Positions 15,696 to 24,497 of a stretch of DNA of 64,000 nt are shown here, one piece after another; within the stretch, counting starts at the first letter, position 1, and every line of letters begins with the position of its first letter. Under the pieces are notes generated by a model. The model saw only the letters and a list, made by a program, of their open reading frames with translations, made no database searches and was not told where the DNA came from. The stretch comes from CALLCD01 sp039196965 (lineage in GTDB: Bacteria > Pseudomonadota > Alphaproteobacteria > Caulobacterales > Hyphomonadaceae). Made by a program: the position numbers and the translations under genes. The stretch covers positions 62,001 through 126,000 of the forward strand of contig JBCCUK010000001.1 in assembly GCA_039196965.1 (NCBI GenBank). The letters run 5' to 3'.

Positions 15696-18600
15696 ATGAT
15701 AAAACGCCTGTTCGGAGCAGTGCTCGCCGCTGCATTGATTGTTGCGCCGTGCGGTGCCGCGCAGCCCATTGACGGCTCGATGTTTGCCGGCATGAAGGCT
15801 CGCCTCGTCGGTCCGGCCACGATGAGCGGACGCATTGCTGCGGTCGATTCTGTAGCGGATAATCCGAACTTTATCGTGGCGGGGGCCTCCACTGGTGGCG
15901 TTTGGATATCGGAGAATGGCGGACTGAACTGGACGCCAGTTTTCGACGATCAGCCGGTGGCCTCAATCGGCGCTGTGGCCATCAACCAGCAGAACCCGGA
16001 CATTATCTGGGTCGGCACAGGCGAGGGCAATGTCCGCAACTCCACCTCCGTCGGCGGCGGCGTCTACAAGTCACTCAATGGCGGTGACACCTGGGAGTAT
16101 GTTGGCCTGCGCGAAAGCGAGCGCATTCATCGTATCGCCCTTCATCCGACAGACCCGGACACTGCCTACATAGCTGCTCTCGGTCCGCTATGGAGCGACG
16201 GCGAAACCCGCGGGCTGTTTCGCACCACCGATGGCGGTGAGACGTGGGAAAAGATTCTTTATGTCGATGAGCGTACCGGCGCGACGGACATTCGCATGGT
16301 GCCCGGCAATCCGAATAAGCTCTTTGCTGGCATGTGGGAATTCCGGCGCCAGCCCTATTTCTTCAAATCAGGCGGTCCCGGTTCCGGTATCTATATGTCC
16401 CTTGATGGCGGCGACACCTGGAAGCAGCTGACCGAGGAAGACGGTCTGCCGAAGGGCGAGCTTGGCCGCTCAGCCTTTGCGATTTCACCCGCCAACCCCG
16501 ACCGCATCTATGCGCTTATCGAGGCTGAAGAGAGTGCCCTCGCACGCTCCGACGATGGCGGAAAAAGCTGGTCGCTGGTAAACACCGATTACGACATCAA
16601 TGATCGCCCATTTTACTATGGTGACATCTCCGTCGACCCGGTGAATCCCAATCTCGTCTACCGTATCGGCAGCCGGGTGAAGGTCTCCGAGGATGGCGGC
16701 AAGACATTGGAATACATGCCGGCCATCGACTGCTGCGCTGCGTCGAACACGATCCACATCGACACCCATGCCTGGTGGATCAATCCGAATGATCCGAAGC
16801 ACATGATTGATGGCAATGACGGCGGCATCGCCATTACCCGTGATGGCGGGGAGACCTGGCGGTATGTCCGCAATCTGCCCTTAGCGCAGTTCTACCACAT
16901 CTCGGTCGACAATGAGGTGCCTTACAACATCCTCGGTGGGTTGCAGGACAATGGTTCCTGGCGCGGGCCGTCCGAAGTCTTCGAAAATGGAGGCATACGG
17001 AACTTCCACTGGTATGAAGTCGCCTTCGGGGACGGTTTCGATACCCAGGCCGACCCTGAAAACAATCGGCGCGGCTACGCGATGAGCCAGGGTGGATTTC
17101 TCTATCGCTGGGATCTGGATATTGGTGAAAGCCGTCTGATCAGACCTGACCCCGTCGAAGGTATTGACCTCCGCTACAACTGGAATTCGGGTTTCGCCCA
17201 GGATCCTTTCGACCCGGCGACGATCTATCTCGGCAGCCAGTTCGTGCACAAATCAGCTGACCGTGGGATCACGTGGACTGCCATCAGTGGCGATCTCACC
17301 ACGAACAATCCGGACACCCAAACCTTTACGGAAAGCGGTGGGCTGACCCCCGACGTGACAGCGGCGGAGAACTACAACTCGATCACCATGATAGTGCCGA
17401 GCCCGGTGGAACAGGGCACGATGTGGGTGGGCACCGATGATGGCCGCATCCACGTTACCCGTGATGGCGGCGGGAGTTGGGCGAGTGTGGAGGGCCGCCT
17501 GCGCGGCGGGCCGGATAATCCATGGGTCTCGACCATATTTGCGTCGCCCCACGATCCATCGGTGGCCTATATAACGCTCGACAATCACCGCAATGGTGAT
17601 ATGAGCACCTATGTTTACCGGGTCAGCAATTACGGCCGTAACTGGGCCTCGATCGCCACTGACGAAATATCCGGATACGCTGCTTCGATCCTTCAGGATG
17701 CTGAAGATCCGGAGCTTCTCTTCCTCGGCACGGAGTTTGGTCTTCACGTCAGCCTGAATGGTGGCCGGAACTGGACGAAGTGGACTGAGGGCATGCCCAC
17801 AGTGCAGGTCGCCGATATTGTTCAGCAGGAGCGCGAAGGCGATATCATATTGGGCACCCATGGCCGGGCTGCCTTTGTTATTGAAGACGTGGCGGCTCTG
17901 CGCGGCTTGTCATTCAACGCGTTCAACCGCCGCTTCTCCTTGCTCGACGTTTCCAAGGGGCAGCAGTACCGCCGATCGCAAACGCCATCGATACGTTTCC
18001 CGGGCAGTGGAGAGTTCCGGGCCGACAATTCCCCCTATGGTGCCATGATCACTTTCATAGCGAGCGGTGATGATCTGCCGCATCCGGATGAAATGGCCGA
18101 ACGTGAACGGAAAATCGCTGAACGGACGGATAAAGACATGGATGCAGAGGACGATGAAAAGGATACAAAGTCTCCGAAGCTGACCGTCGAGGTGAGGAGT
18201 GGCGATGAGCTGATCCGCACTTTCAAATCCGATGTCCATCAGGGCATTAATCGGGTGATGTGGGATCTCAGCCGCGACGGCCTCATACCCGTCGAGGCCG
18301 ACGACGCCCCAAAGGATGGAACATTACCCCCCAGCCGCCAGGTTGTTCCGGGCACCTACCATATCACGGTCAAATTTGAGGACGCCGAAGCCACTAGATC
18401 AGTGGACGTTCTGGCAGATCCGCGCAGCACCTACTCTCCGGATGACCACCGTGCCAACGACGCGTTCCTTGCCGAGGTTGAGGCGCTGCAATCCCAGATG
18501 AATGATGCGCTCCTGCAAATCATCGATGCCCGGCGGGACATTGCTAGCATCGATACGCTTATCTCAGAACGGAAACGGCGTGACTCAATCGACGGGGACG

Positions 18601-18941
18601 ATGAAGGTCATCCTCTGAACGCGCTTGGCAAACAGGGCAGAGATCTGAAGACGGCGCTCGATGAAGCGGAAAAACGCTTTCGCGTGCCACCGGAAACCAA
18701 GGGCATCATATTTGACGCCGACAAGGCCGGCAGCCGCATAGGCCTCGCCGCTTTCTATGCCGGGTCGACCTATGACTCACCGTCCGCCGGAGCCCGCAAG
18801 GAGTTCGCCAGAGCACGCGATACACTCGATTCCGCAATCGATGAGTTGAACGCTGTTCTAAGCGGTGACCTCGTCGTCTTCAGGACCGCTATTCTGGAAG
18901 CGGATATCGATTTGCTGGACCAGTCACCGGTCGCCAAATGA
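15696..18941 (+). CDS. Large secreted BNR/sortilin-type beta-propeller protein
   Basis: About 1081 residues with a signal peptide (MIKRLFGAVLAAALIVAPCGAA). It is followed by many BNR/Asp-box repeats of the form S.NGG..W or TRDGG.TW (SENGGLNWTPV, SLNGGDTWEYV, TTDGGETWEKI, SDDGGKSWSLV, TRDGGGSWASV, SLNGGRNWTKW), which build one or two beta-propellers up to about residue 740. The C-terminal 330 residues are helical and charged. Such proteins are often labelled glycosyl hydrolases or VPS10-like, but no sialidase active site is evident. The ATG at 15696 fits AGGAG six bases upstream better than the ATG at 15690. It overlaps the next gene by ATGA. Confidence 0.85.
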   Translation: MIKRLFGAVLAAALIVAPCGAAQPIDGSMFAGMKARLVGPATMSGRIAAVDSVADNPNFIVAGASTGGVWISENGGLNWTPVFDDQPVASIGAVAINQQNPDIIWVGTGEGNVRNSTSVGGGVYKSLNGGDTWEYVGLRESERIHRIALHPTDPDTAYIAALGPLWSDGETRGLFRTTDGGETWEKILYVDERTGATDIRMVPGNPNKLFAGMWEFRRQPYFFKSGGPGSGIYMSLDGGDTWKQLTEEDGLPKGELGRSAFAISPANPDRIYALIEAEESALARSDDGGKSWSLVNTDYDINDRPFYYGDISVDPVNPNLVYRIGSRVKVSEDGGKTLEYMPAIDCCAASNTIHIDTHAWWINPNDPKHMIDGNDGGIAITRDGGETWRYVRNLPLAQFYHISVDNEVPYNILGGLQDNGSWRGPSEVFENGGIRNFHWYEVAFGDGFDTQADPENNRRGYAMSQGGFLYRWDLDIGESRLIRPDPVEGIDLRYNWNSGFAQDPFDPATIYLGSQFVHKSADRGITWTAISGDLTTNNPDTQTFTESGGLTPDVTAAENYNSITMIVPSPVEQGTMWVGTDDGRIHVTRDGGGSWASVEGRLRGGPDNPWVSTIFASPHDPSVAYITLDNHRNGDMSTYVYRVSNYGRNWASIATDEISGYAASILQDAEDPELLFLGTEFGLHVSLNGGRNWTKWTEGMPTVQVADIVQQEREGDIILGTHGRAAFVIEDVAALRGLSFNAFNRRFSLLDVSKGQQYRRSQTPSIRFPGSGEFRADNSPYGAMITFIASGDDLPHPDEMAERERKIAERTDKDMDAEDDEKDTKSPKLTVEVRSGDELIRTFKSDVHQGINRVMWDLSRDGLIPVEADDAPKDGTLPPSRQVVPGTYHITVKFEDAEATRSVDVLADPRSTYSPDDHRANDAFLAEVEALQSQMNDALLQIIDARRDIASIDTLISERKRRDSIDGDDEGHPLNALGKQGRDLKTALDEAEKRFRVPPETKGIIFDADKAGSRIGLAAFYAGSTYDSPSAGARKEFARARDTLDSAIDELNAVLSGDLVVFRTAILEADIDLLDQSPVAK

Positions 18942-19747
18942 TCACGTTGAAAGACCTTGCAGGCAAGACAGCCATCGTCACCGGTGCAGGTGACGGTATC
19001 GGTGAAATGCTGGCCAAGGGTCTTTCTGGTCTCGGCATGTCGGTTGGTGTTTTGGACATCCGAGAAGGTGCCGCCATCCGTATTGCGGAGGAGATTGGGG
19101 GGAGCGCCTTTCCCTTAGTCGCCGATGTGAGCGACCGAGATCAGCTGCTTGCTATCGCTGAAGATGTGAAATCCCGCGGAAATGGATTGTCCTTCCTCTG
19201 GATCAATGCCGGAGCCGGTGTCGGAGCCAATCTGATTGGTGGCAAACCTTCCGTGATCGAATGGGCCTATGCGGTAAACGTATTGGGTGTGATCTGGACG
19301 GCCCAGACTTTCGTCCCCTTGCTGAAAGAAACGGACGGTGCCCGCCATCTCGGCGTAACGGCGTCCACGGCGAGCCTCCGCGATCCTGACATGCCACTCA
19401 CACTCTATGGCGCAACCAAGCAGGGAGCCTTTGCTGTTGCCGAGGGCCTTCGCAATGAAGTGGCCGAGGACGGGATCGCTACGACTATTCTCTGCCCCGG
19501 TCTGCTGAACACGAAGATCTGGGACGGTGCGCGCGCCCGGCCGGACCGTTTCGGTGGCCCCCGCGCGATGGACCCATCCGTCTCGAAAAGATGGGACGAC
19601 GCCAAGACGCCGGATGTGATGTGGCCATATATCGAAACGAAAATCGCGAGCGGCGGTGGTTACCTTGTCTGCAATACGGAAGGGGATGTCCGTGATATCC
19701 ATGCCGAGCGGGCAAGGGTCATAGCCGACGCTTTTGTCGACGTCTAA
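18938..19747 (+). CDS. Short-chain dehydrogenase/reductase
   Basis: 269-residue NAD(P)-dependent oxidoreductase of the classical SDR type. The cofactor loop is TGAGDGIG (residues 15-22), the NAG motif is INAGAG, the catalytic serine region is TASTASLRD, and the YxxxK pair is YGATK. The substrate is not predictable. It starts inside the ATGA that ends the BNR-repeat gene, so the two are translationally coupled, and the DUF4345 gene follows 12 bases later. Confidence 0.93.
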   Translation: MITLKDLAGKTAIVTGAGDGIGEMLAKGLSGLGMSVGVLDIREGAAIRIAEEIGGSAFPLVADVSDRDQLLAIAEDVKSRGNGLSFLWINAGAGVGANLIGGKPSVIEWAYAVNVLGVIWTAQTFVPLLKETDGARHLGVTASTASLRDPDMPLTLYGATKQGAFAVAEGLRNEVAEDGIATTILCPGLLNTKIWDGARARPDRFGGPRAMDPSVSKRWDDAKTPDVMWPYIETKIASGGGYLVCNTEGDVRDIHAERARVIADAFVDV

Positions 19748-19759
19748 GGGAGGAATTTA

Positions 19760-20143
19760 ATGAAACGCGGACTACAAATTGCCCTGGGGGTGCTGTCGCT
19801 CATCCCGCTCTTTTTTGCTGGCTTGGGACTCGTTGAAGGGGCGGGCCGCTTTCTTCCCGATGGCGCGCCGGCTGCGCTAGACAATCAGTACAGATATTTT
19901 TCAGCGATCTACCTCGTTGTCACCTTCACTATCTGGTGGGTCATACCGAACATCGAGCGACACAAAGTTCCAGTGCGAATTATTGCCGGATGTATCTTCC
20001 TCGGAGGCCTTGCCAGGCTTCTCTCATATCTCACCGTCGGTCCCGGTCAGCCAGAACAGTTTGCCGGCATGATTCTGGAGATCGTAGCGATCCTCTTTAT
20101 CCCATGGCAGGCCGCTGTAGCGAAACGGGCCGGTGTGGCTTGA
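19760..20143 (+). CDS. DUF4345 membrane protein
   Basis: 127 residues with four hydrophobic segments and the DUF4345 pattern: LDNQYRYFSAIYL near residue 40 and GGLARLLSYLTVGPGQP near residue 80. It is an inner-membrane protein of unknown function. GGGAGG lies about eight bases before the ATG, and it is the last gene of the run that begins with the BNR protein. Confidence 0.85.
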   Translation: MKRGLQIALGVLSLIPLFFAGLGLVEGAGRFLPDGAPAALDNQYRYFSAIYLVVTFTIWWVIPNIERHKVPVRIIAGCIFLGGLARLLSYLTVGPGQPEQFAGMILEIVAILFIPWQAAVAKRAGVA

Positions 20144-20156
20144 ATGTGAGAATGCC

Positions 20157-20837
20157 CTACCGATCACTCTCTGCTTCATCGCGCAGTTTCTGTTCTGCTT
20201 CTTCAAGCCGCCGGTCGAGATAGGTTTCGCAAGCCGTTTCCATTTCCTCGAGCTTGTTCTGATAGAAATGGTTCGCGCCGGAAATCACACCGCGTTCGAT
20301 GACCTCGCCGGTCTGCACCCGCACTTTAGAAAGCGCCCGCTCGACGTCCTGTGGTGCACAAACCTGATCATTGTCCCCGCAGAGGATTAAACCTGAGGCC
20401 GGGCAGGGGGCGAGGAAGGACAGATCATAGTGGTTGGCGGGGGGAGAGAGTGCGAGGAAACCATCGATCTCCGGGCGACGCATAAGAAGCTGTAGCGTGA
20501 TCCAGGCCCCGAAAGAGTATCCTGCGACCCACACATAGCGTGGGTTCTCGGAAAGCGACTCTATATAGTCGAGGATGTATGCGGCGTCTGAGAGCTCCCC
20601 CACGCCCGCATCATATTGGCCCTGTGATCGACCAACGCCCCGCGAGTTGAACCGCAGTACTCCGAAACCCTTCCGCTCAAACATCTTATAAAGCGTGATT
20701 GCCACCGGGTCCTGCATCGTCCCGCCAGCCCGGGGATGGGCATGAAGGATCAACGCCAGGGGCGCGCCTTCCGCGGGAGGTTCCGTATAACGTGCTTCAA
20801 TCCGGCCGGCTGGACCGGGGATAATGAGTTCTGCCAT
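20157..20837 (-). CDS. Alpha/beta hydrolase (COG2945 type)
   Basis: 226 residues of alpha/beta-hydrolase fold. The nucleophile elbow is GYSFGA (Ser near residue 116), the oxyanion segment HAHPRAGG is near residue 33, FNSRGVGRSQG follows the first helix, and the catalytic histidine is in GANHFY near residue 190. A charged helical tail ends the protein. The family is widespread and its natural substrate is unknown. It converges on the DUF4345 gene and is divergent from the cysteine desulfurase gene. Confidence 0.9.
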   Translation of the reverse strand: MAELIIPGPAGRIEARYTEPPAEGAPLALILHAHPRAGGTMQDPVAITLYKMFERKGFGVLRFNSRGVGRSQGQYDAGVGELSDAAYILDYIESLSENPRYVWVAGYSFGAWITLQLLMRRPEIDGFLALSPPANHYDLSFLAPCPASGLILCGDNDQVCAPQDVERALSKVRVQTGEVIERGVISGANHFYQNKLEEMETACETYLDRRLEEAEQKLRDEAESDR

Positions 20838-20985
20838 CGAGAAATTCCCTCACCATTGCCTTGTTTGTCTGTTTTGAAGGCGGTCTCATAGGCGAGTTAA
20901 GCCACAAATTGCAAGTTTTTGTTCAGTTGGCGACAAATTCGTACCTGCCTACCCAACCCGGTCTGTCTGGGTTACATGCCTGTCC

Positions 20986-22125
20986 ATGATCTATGCAGAC
21001 TATAATGCCACCGCTCCGCTGCGCCCCGAAGCGCGGGCCGCTATGGCAGAAGCTATGGACATACAGGCCAATCCCTCATCGGTGCATGGGGCAGGGCGGA
21101 CTGCCCGAAAGGTGCTGGAAACCGCCCGCCGCCAGATTGGCGAGGCCATTGGTGTATCTGCAAAAGACATCGTGTTCACGAGCGGCGGTACGGAAGCCAA
21201 TGCCCTTGTCTTGCATGGAGTCGTCCGAGCTCTCGATGGCAAGGCCACACTTTATATCTCCGCCATAGAACACGAGGCAGTTACCCAGAATGCCGGGCTG
21301 GTCGGCGCGCCCATCCGCTCTGTGCCTGTGACGTCTTCCGGCATTATCGATCTTGAAGCGCTTTCGAAGCTGCTCGCGGACCACTCGGAAGCCGATGGCA
21401 CACCTATCCTTGCCCTGATGCAAGCCAATAATGAGACCGGTGTCATTCAGCCTGTCGCCGAGGCTGCGGCCATTGTCCGCGAAGCAGGGGGCCTTGTGCA
21501 TTGCGATGCGGTCCAGGGCCTTGGCAAGATCCCGGTCAATGCGCTTCTCCTCGGCCCGGACTATATTGCCCTCTCGGCACACAAGTGCGGCGGCCCCCAG
21601 GGCGTCGGCGCGTTGTGGGTGAGGGCGGGCGCGCCGCTGAAACCTGTCCAGCTTGGCGGCGGGCAGGAGCGCAGCCTCCGCTCCGGCACCGAGAATCTCA
21701 TCGGCATTGCCGGTTTCGGTGCCGCCGCAGCAGCGAGCGTCGAAAAACTTGATGATTTTGCCAGACTTGGCCTGCTCCGCGACGCGATGGAGGATCAGCT
21801 TATTGCTGACGGAGGCGTGACGATTTTCGGCCGTGACGCTGACCGCCTTCCGAATACATCTTCCTTTGGATTCAAGGGTTTCAGGAGCGATACCCAAGTC
21901 ATGGCCATGGATCTGGCTGGTATTTGCATCAGCGCCGGGGCCGCCTGCTCCTCCGGAAGAGTATCCCAATCGCTTGTTCTGGGGGCGATGGGCGTTGAAA
22001 GCGCCCTTGCATCGTCGGCCATCCGCACCAGTTATGGATGGAAGAGTGCTGAAAAGGATTTTGCCGCAACGGCCAATGCGTGGTTAAAGGCTCGGGAGCG
22101 TGCGAATCTTGTGAGGAGTGGCTAG
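20986..22125 (+). CDS. Cysteine desulfurase (NifS/IscS-like)
   Basis: 379-residue PLP enzyme that takes sulfur from cysteine for Fe-S cluster assembly. It begins MIYADYNATAPLRPEA, has the PLP phosphate site SGGTEANALVLHG, the Schiff-base lysine in SAHKCGGPQG, and the sulfur-carrying cysteine in ISAGAACSSGRVS. The ATG has no clear ribosome site, but no better in-frame start exists. sufB begins two bases after its stop, so the pair works as the sulfur donor and scaffold part of a Suf system. The rest of the usual operon (sufC, sufD) does not follow. Confidence 0.94.
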   Translation: MIYADYNATAPLRPEARAAMAEAMDIQANPSSVHGAGRTARKVLETARRQIGEAIGVSAKDIVFTSGGTEANALVLHGVVRALDGKATLYISAIEHEAVTQNAGLVGAPIRSVPVTSSGIIDLEALSKLLADHSEADGTPILALMQANNETGVIQPVAEAAAIVREAGGLVHCDAVQGLGKIPVNALLLGPDYIALSAHKCGGPQGVGALWVRAGAPLKPVQLGGGQERSLRSGTENLIGIAGFGAAAAASVEKLDDFARLGLLRDAMEDQLIADGGVTIFGRDADRLPNTSSFGFKGFRSDTQVMAMDLAGICISAGAACSSGRVSQSLVLGAMGVESALASSAIRTSYGWKSAEKDFAATANAWLKARERANLVRSG

Positions 22126-22127
22126 GC

Positions 22128-23708
22128 ATGGATTGCTGCGGCGGCGTTGAAACACATACAGACGAATGTATTGAAGTGAAGGTGAAAGACGGCATCGACG
22201 CCGGTACGGTCGAGGCTGCGAAAGCCCTAGAATCTAAGAACTATTCTGCTGGTTTCACGACGGAAATCGAGCAGGATTTTGCTCCCAAGGGCCTGAATGA
22301 TGATATTGTCCGCTTCATCTCCGCTAAGAAAGAAGAACCGGAATGGATGCTGGAATGGCGGCTCAAGGCCTTTGAGCGCTGGCAGACCATGGAAGAGCCG
22401 AGCTGGGCGATGGTGGATTATCCGGACATCGATTATCAGAACGCCTATTACTATGCAGAGCCAAAGGGCGGCTCAAAATATGAGTCGATTGATGATGTCC
22501 CGGAAGAAATTCTGAAGGACTTCGAAAAACTTGGCATTCCCCTCCGCGAAGCTGAAGTGTTGCTCGGCGTGAAGGGTGCGGCCGCCTCCGCCGCCGAGGC
22601 TCGCGAGAAGAAAGACGCTGACGATCGGCCTCGCGTCGCCGTGGATGCCGTTTTCGACAGCGTTTCCGTCGCCACTACCTTCCAGGACGAGCTAAAGAAA
22701 GCCGGCGTGATCTTCATGTCGATTTCCGAAGCCATCCGGGAGCACCCGGAGCTTGTTCGCAAATATATGGGCTCCGTCGTTCCCGTATCAGACAATTTCT
22801 TCGCTACGCTCAATTGCGCTGTCTTTTCTGATGGGACTTTCGTTTATGTTCCGCCGGGTGTCCGCTGCCCCATGGAGCTGTCCACCTATTTCCGCATGAA
22901 TGCTGAAGGGACCGGCCAGTTCGAGCGCACGCTGATCATAGCCGACGAAGGCTCCTATGTCTCCTATCTGGAAGGCTGTACCGCGCCGATGCGCGACGAA
23001 AATCAGCTCCACGCGGCGGTGGTGGAACTGGTGGCCCTCGAAGATGCCGAAATCAAATACTCCACAGTCCAGAACTGGTGGCCGGGCGATGAAGATGGCA
23101 ATGGCGGCGTCTACAATTTCGTCACTAAGCGTGGCGACTGCCGCGGTGCGCGCTCAAAGATTTCGTGGACCCAGGTCGAAACCGGCTCTGCCGTCACCTG
23201 GAAATATCCATCCTGCATCCTCCGCGGCGATGACAGCGTCGGCGAGTTCTACTCCATCGCTGTTACCAATGGCCGCCAGCAGGCCGACACCGGCACGAAG
23301 ATGATCCACCTTGGCGAGCGCACCTCGTCTCGCATCATCTCCAAGGGTATCTCCGCCGGGAAATCGAACTCCACCTATCGCGGTCTTGTCTCCGTCAATC
23401 GCAAGGCCGAAAAGGCGAGGAACTTTACCCAGTGCGACAGTCTCCTGATCGGCGACCGCTGTGGGGCACACACTGTGCCTTATGTGGAAAACCGCCGGGC
23501 CGATGCCCAGCTGGAGCACGAGGCGACCACTACCAAGCTCTCCGAAGACCAGATGTTCTATGCCCGCCAGCGCGGCCTCGACGAGGAAAAGGCTGTCGCT
23601 CTCCTCGTCAATGGCTTCGTCCGCGATGTGCTCCAGGAACTTCCCATGGAGTTTGCAGTCGAAGCGCAGAAGCTGCTTGAGGTGAGTCTAGAAGGCAGTG
23701 TTGGGTAG
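22128..23708 (+). CDS. sufB: Fe-S cluster assembly scaffold SufB
   Basis: 526 residues, scaffold protein of the SufBCD complex. The conserved stretch APKGLNDDIVRFISAKK starts near residue 50, followed by WMLEWRLKAFERWQ, then GSVVPVSDNFFATLN and the C-terminal core with FTQCDSLLIGDRCGAHTVPY. The start at 22128 lies two bases after the cysteine desulfurase stop with AGGAG about ten bases upstream; an upstream in-frame ATG at 22080 overlaps the desulfurase. The protein has an unusual N-terminal extension with MDCCGG and another cysteine, plus an alanine/lysine-rich insertion near residue 165. Confidence 0.96.
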   Translation: MDCCGGVETHTDECIEVKVKDGIDAGTVEAAKALESKNYSAGFTTEIEQDFAPKGLNDDIVRFISAKKEEPEWMLEWRLKAFERWQTMEEPSWAMVDYPDIDYQNAYYYAEPKGGSKYESIDDVPEEILKDFEKLGIPLREAEVLLGVKGAAASAAEAREKKDADDRPRVAVDAVFDSVSVATTFQDELKKAGVIFMSISEAIREHPELVRKYMGSVVPVSDNFFATLNCAVFSDGTFVYVPPGVRCPMELSTYFRMNAEGTGQFERTLIIADEGSYVSYLEGCTAPMRDENQLHAAVVELVALEDAEIKYSTVQNWWPGDEDGNGGVYNFVTKRGDCRGARSKISWTQVETGSAVTWKYPSCILRGDDSVGEFYSIAVTNGRQQADTGTKMIHLGERTSSRIISKGISAGKSNSTYRGLVSVNRKAEKARNFTQCDSLLIGDRCGAHTVPYVENRRADAQLEHEATTTKLSEDQMFYARQRGLDEEKAVALLVNGFVRDVLQELPMEFAVEAQKLLEVSLEGSVG

Positions 23709-23854
23709 AAAGCTTTCCAGTCTCGGCAAGCCTCGCTGCATGCATCAGTGCGCCCATATCGGAGCCCGCTGCTTTCACCAATGAGACCGTAGTTTTCGAG
23801 AGCGGCGGTTTCACATTTGCCGCCCGGGTTGAGGATGGCGAGCTTCTTGTCAAA

Positions 23855-24076
23855 GTGCCGTGCTGCCAAACCTATGATGCCGATGATGATTTCAAGGCGC
23901 TAATGTTAACAGCGGTCGAGGAGCGCCTAGGCTGCAAGCCCTCCGCACCTGAGTTTACCGAATGCTGGATCGGTGAGTGGCAGCTTCGTATGCCCTATGC
24001 CTGCTTCAATGGATCATCTTTCGATGGTGTTCTGGTGGCTGCGATAGAGCAAGGTGCGCCCATACCGGCGCTCTGA
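23855..24076 (+). CDS. Hypothetical protein or gene remnant after sufB
   Basis: From a GTG at 23855 the frame gives 73 residues (MPCCQTYDADDDFKALMLTA and on). The same frame is open and protein-like back to about 23710, including a beta-rich stretch (TVVFESGGFTFAARVEDGEL) that runs straight into it, yet it contains no ATG, GTG or TTG there. The real 5' end may be lost, or an unusual start may be used. I recognise no family. The sequence is acidic and contains five cysteines. It sits where sufC would be expected. Confidence 0.4.
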   Translation: MPCCQTYDADDDFKALMLTAVEERLGCKPSAPEFTECWIGEWQLRMPYACFNGSSFDGVLVAAIEQGAPIPAL

Positions 24077-24497
24077 GCAGTCCTTGTTCGGCGCGCAGAA
24101 TCCTTAAATTTCTTGTTGCTTAGACCTTCAATAATCTCAGCGACTTTGAGAGGTGACCAAGATTCTTAGAGCGAGCACCAAGAGTTGCGTTGGCTAGCAG
24201 CGGGAATAGAGCGGGTGCCATGAATTACCATTTTTTGATAGTCATTCTTTGTCCGCAAGGATGAAAACTAGAAAATCCTTTTAGTAACAGTATCTAATCT
24301 GACGATGTTCAAGTTTCGGCGCACGTTCTCCGCTTTGGAGATTCTTGGTCAATATCTCTGAAAAATTTCGGATTTTCCAAAGTAAGAACGTTTACTGATA
24401 TTCTGTTAACAGAGAAAATTTGGAGAGTGATTTAAGGCCAATGTTAACCCTGTTTTTCTAGTATTGTCCGTATAACACACATCAGAGTGGGCGAAAA
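24077..24497. other. AT-rich non-coding stretch before surface-assembly cluster
   Basis: A 421-base gap, visibly richer in A and T than its neighbours, with no convincing open frame on either strand. Its right end holds TATAAC at 24471-24476, a possible -10 element for the next gene, and two TTAAC-containing sites (around 24408 and 24444). The second has a TTAA eight bases upstream, one base off the spacing of a CtrA site. I see no tRNA, terminator with a T-run, or transposon end. Confidence 0.5.

Noticed and set aside
20838..20985. Possible iron- or IscR-type operator before the cysteine desulfurase gene
   Set aside because: I looked for known Fe-S and iron-response boxes and found no convincing match; only a short AACCC/GGGTT repeat near the start.
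23558..23869. Minus-strand open frame of 103 codons across the sufB end
   Set aside because: Most of it is antisense to the conserved sufB C-terminus and the residues are low in complexity.
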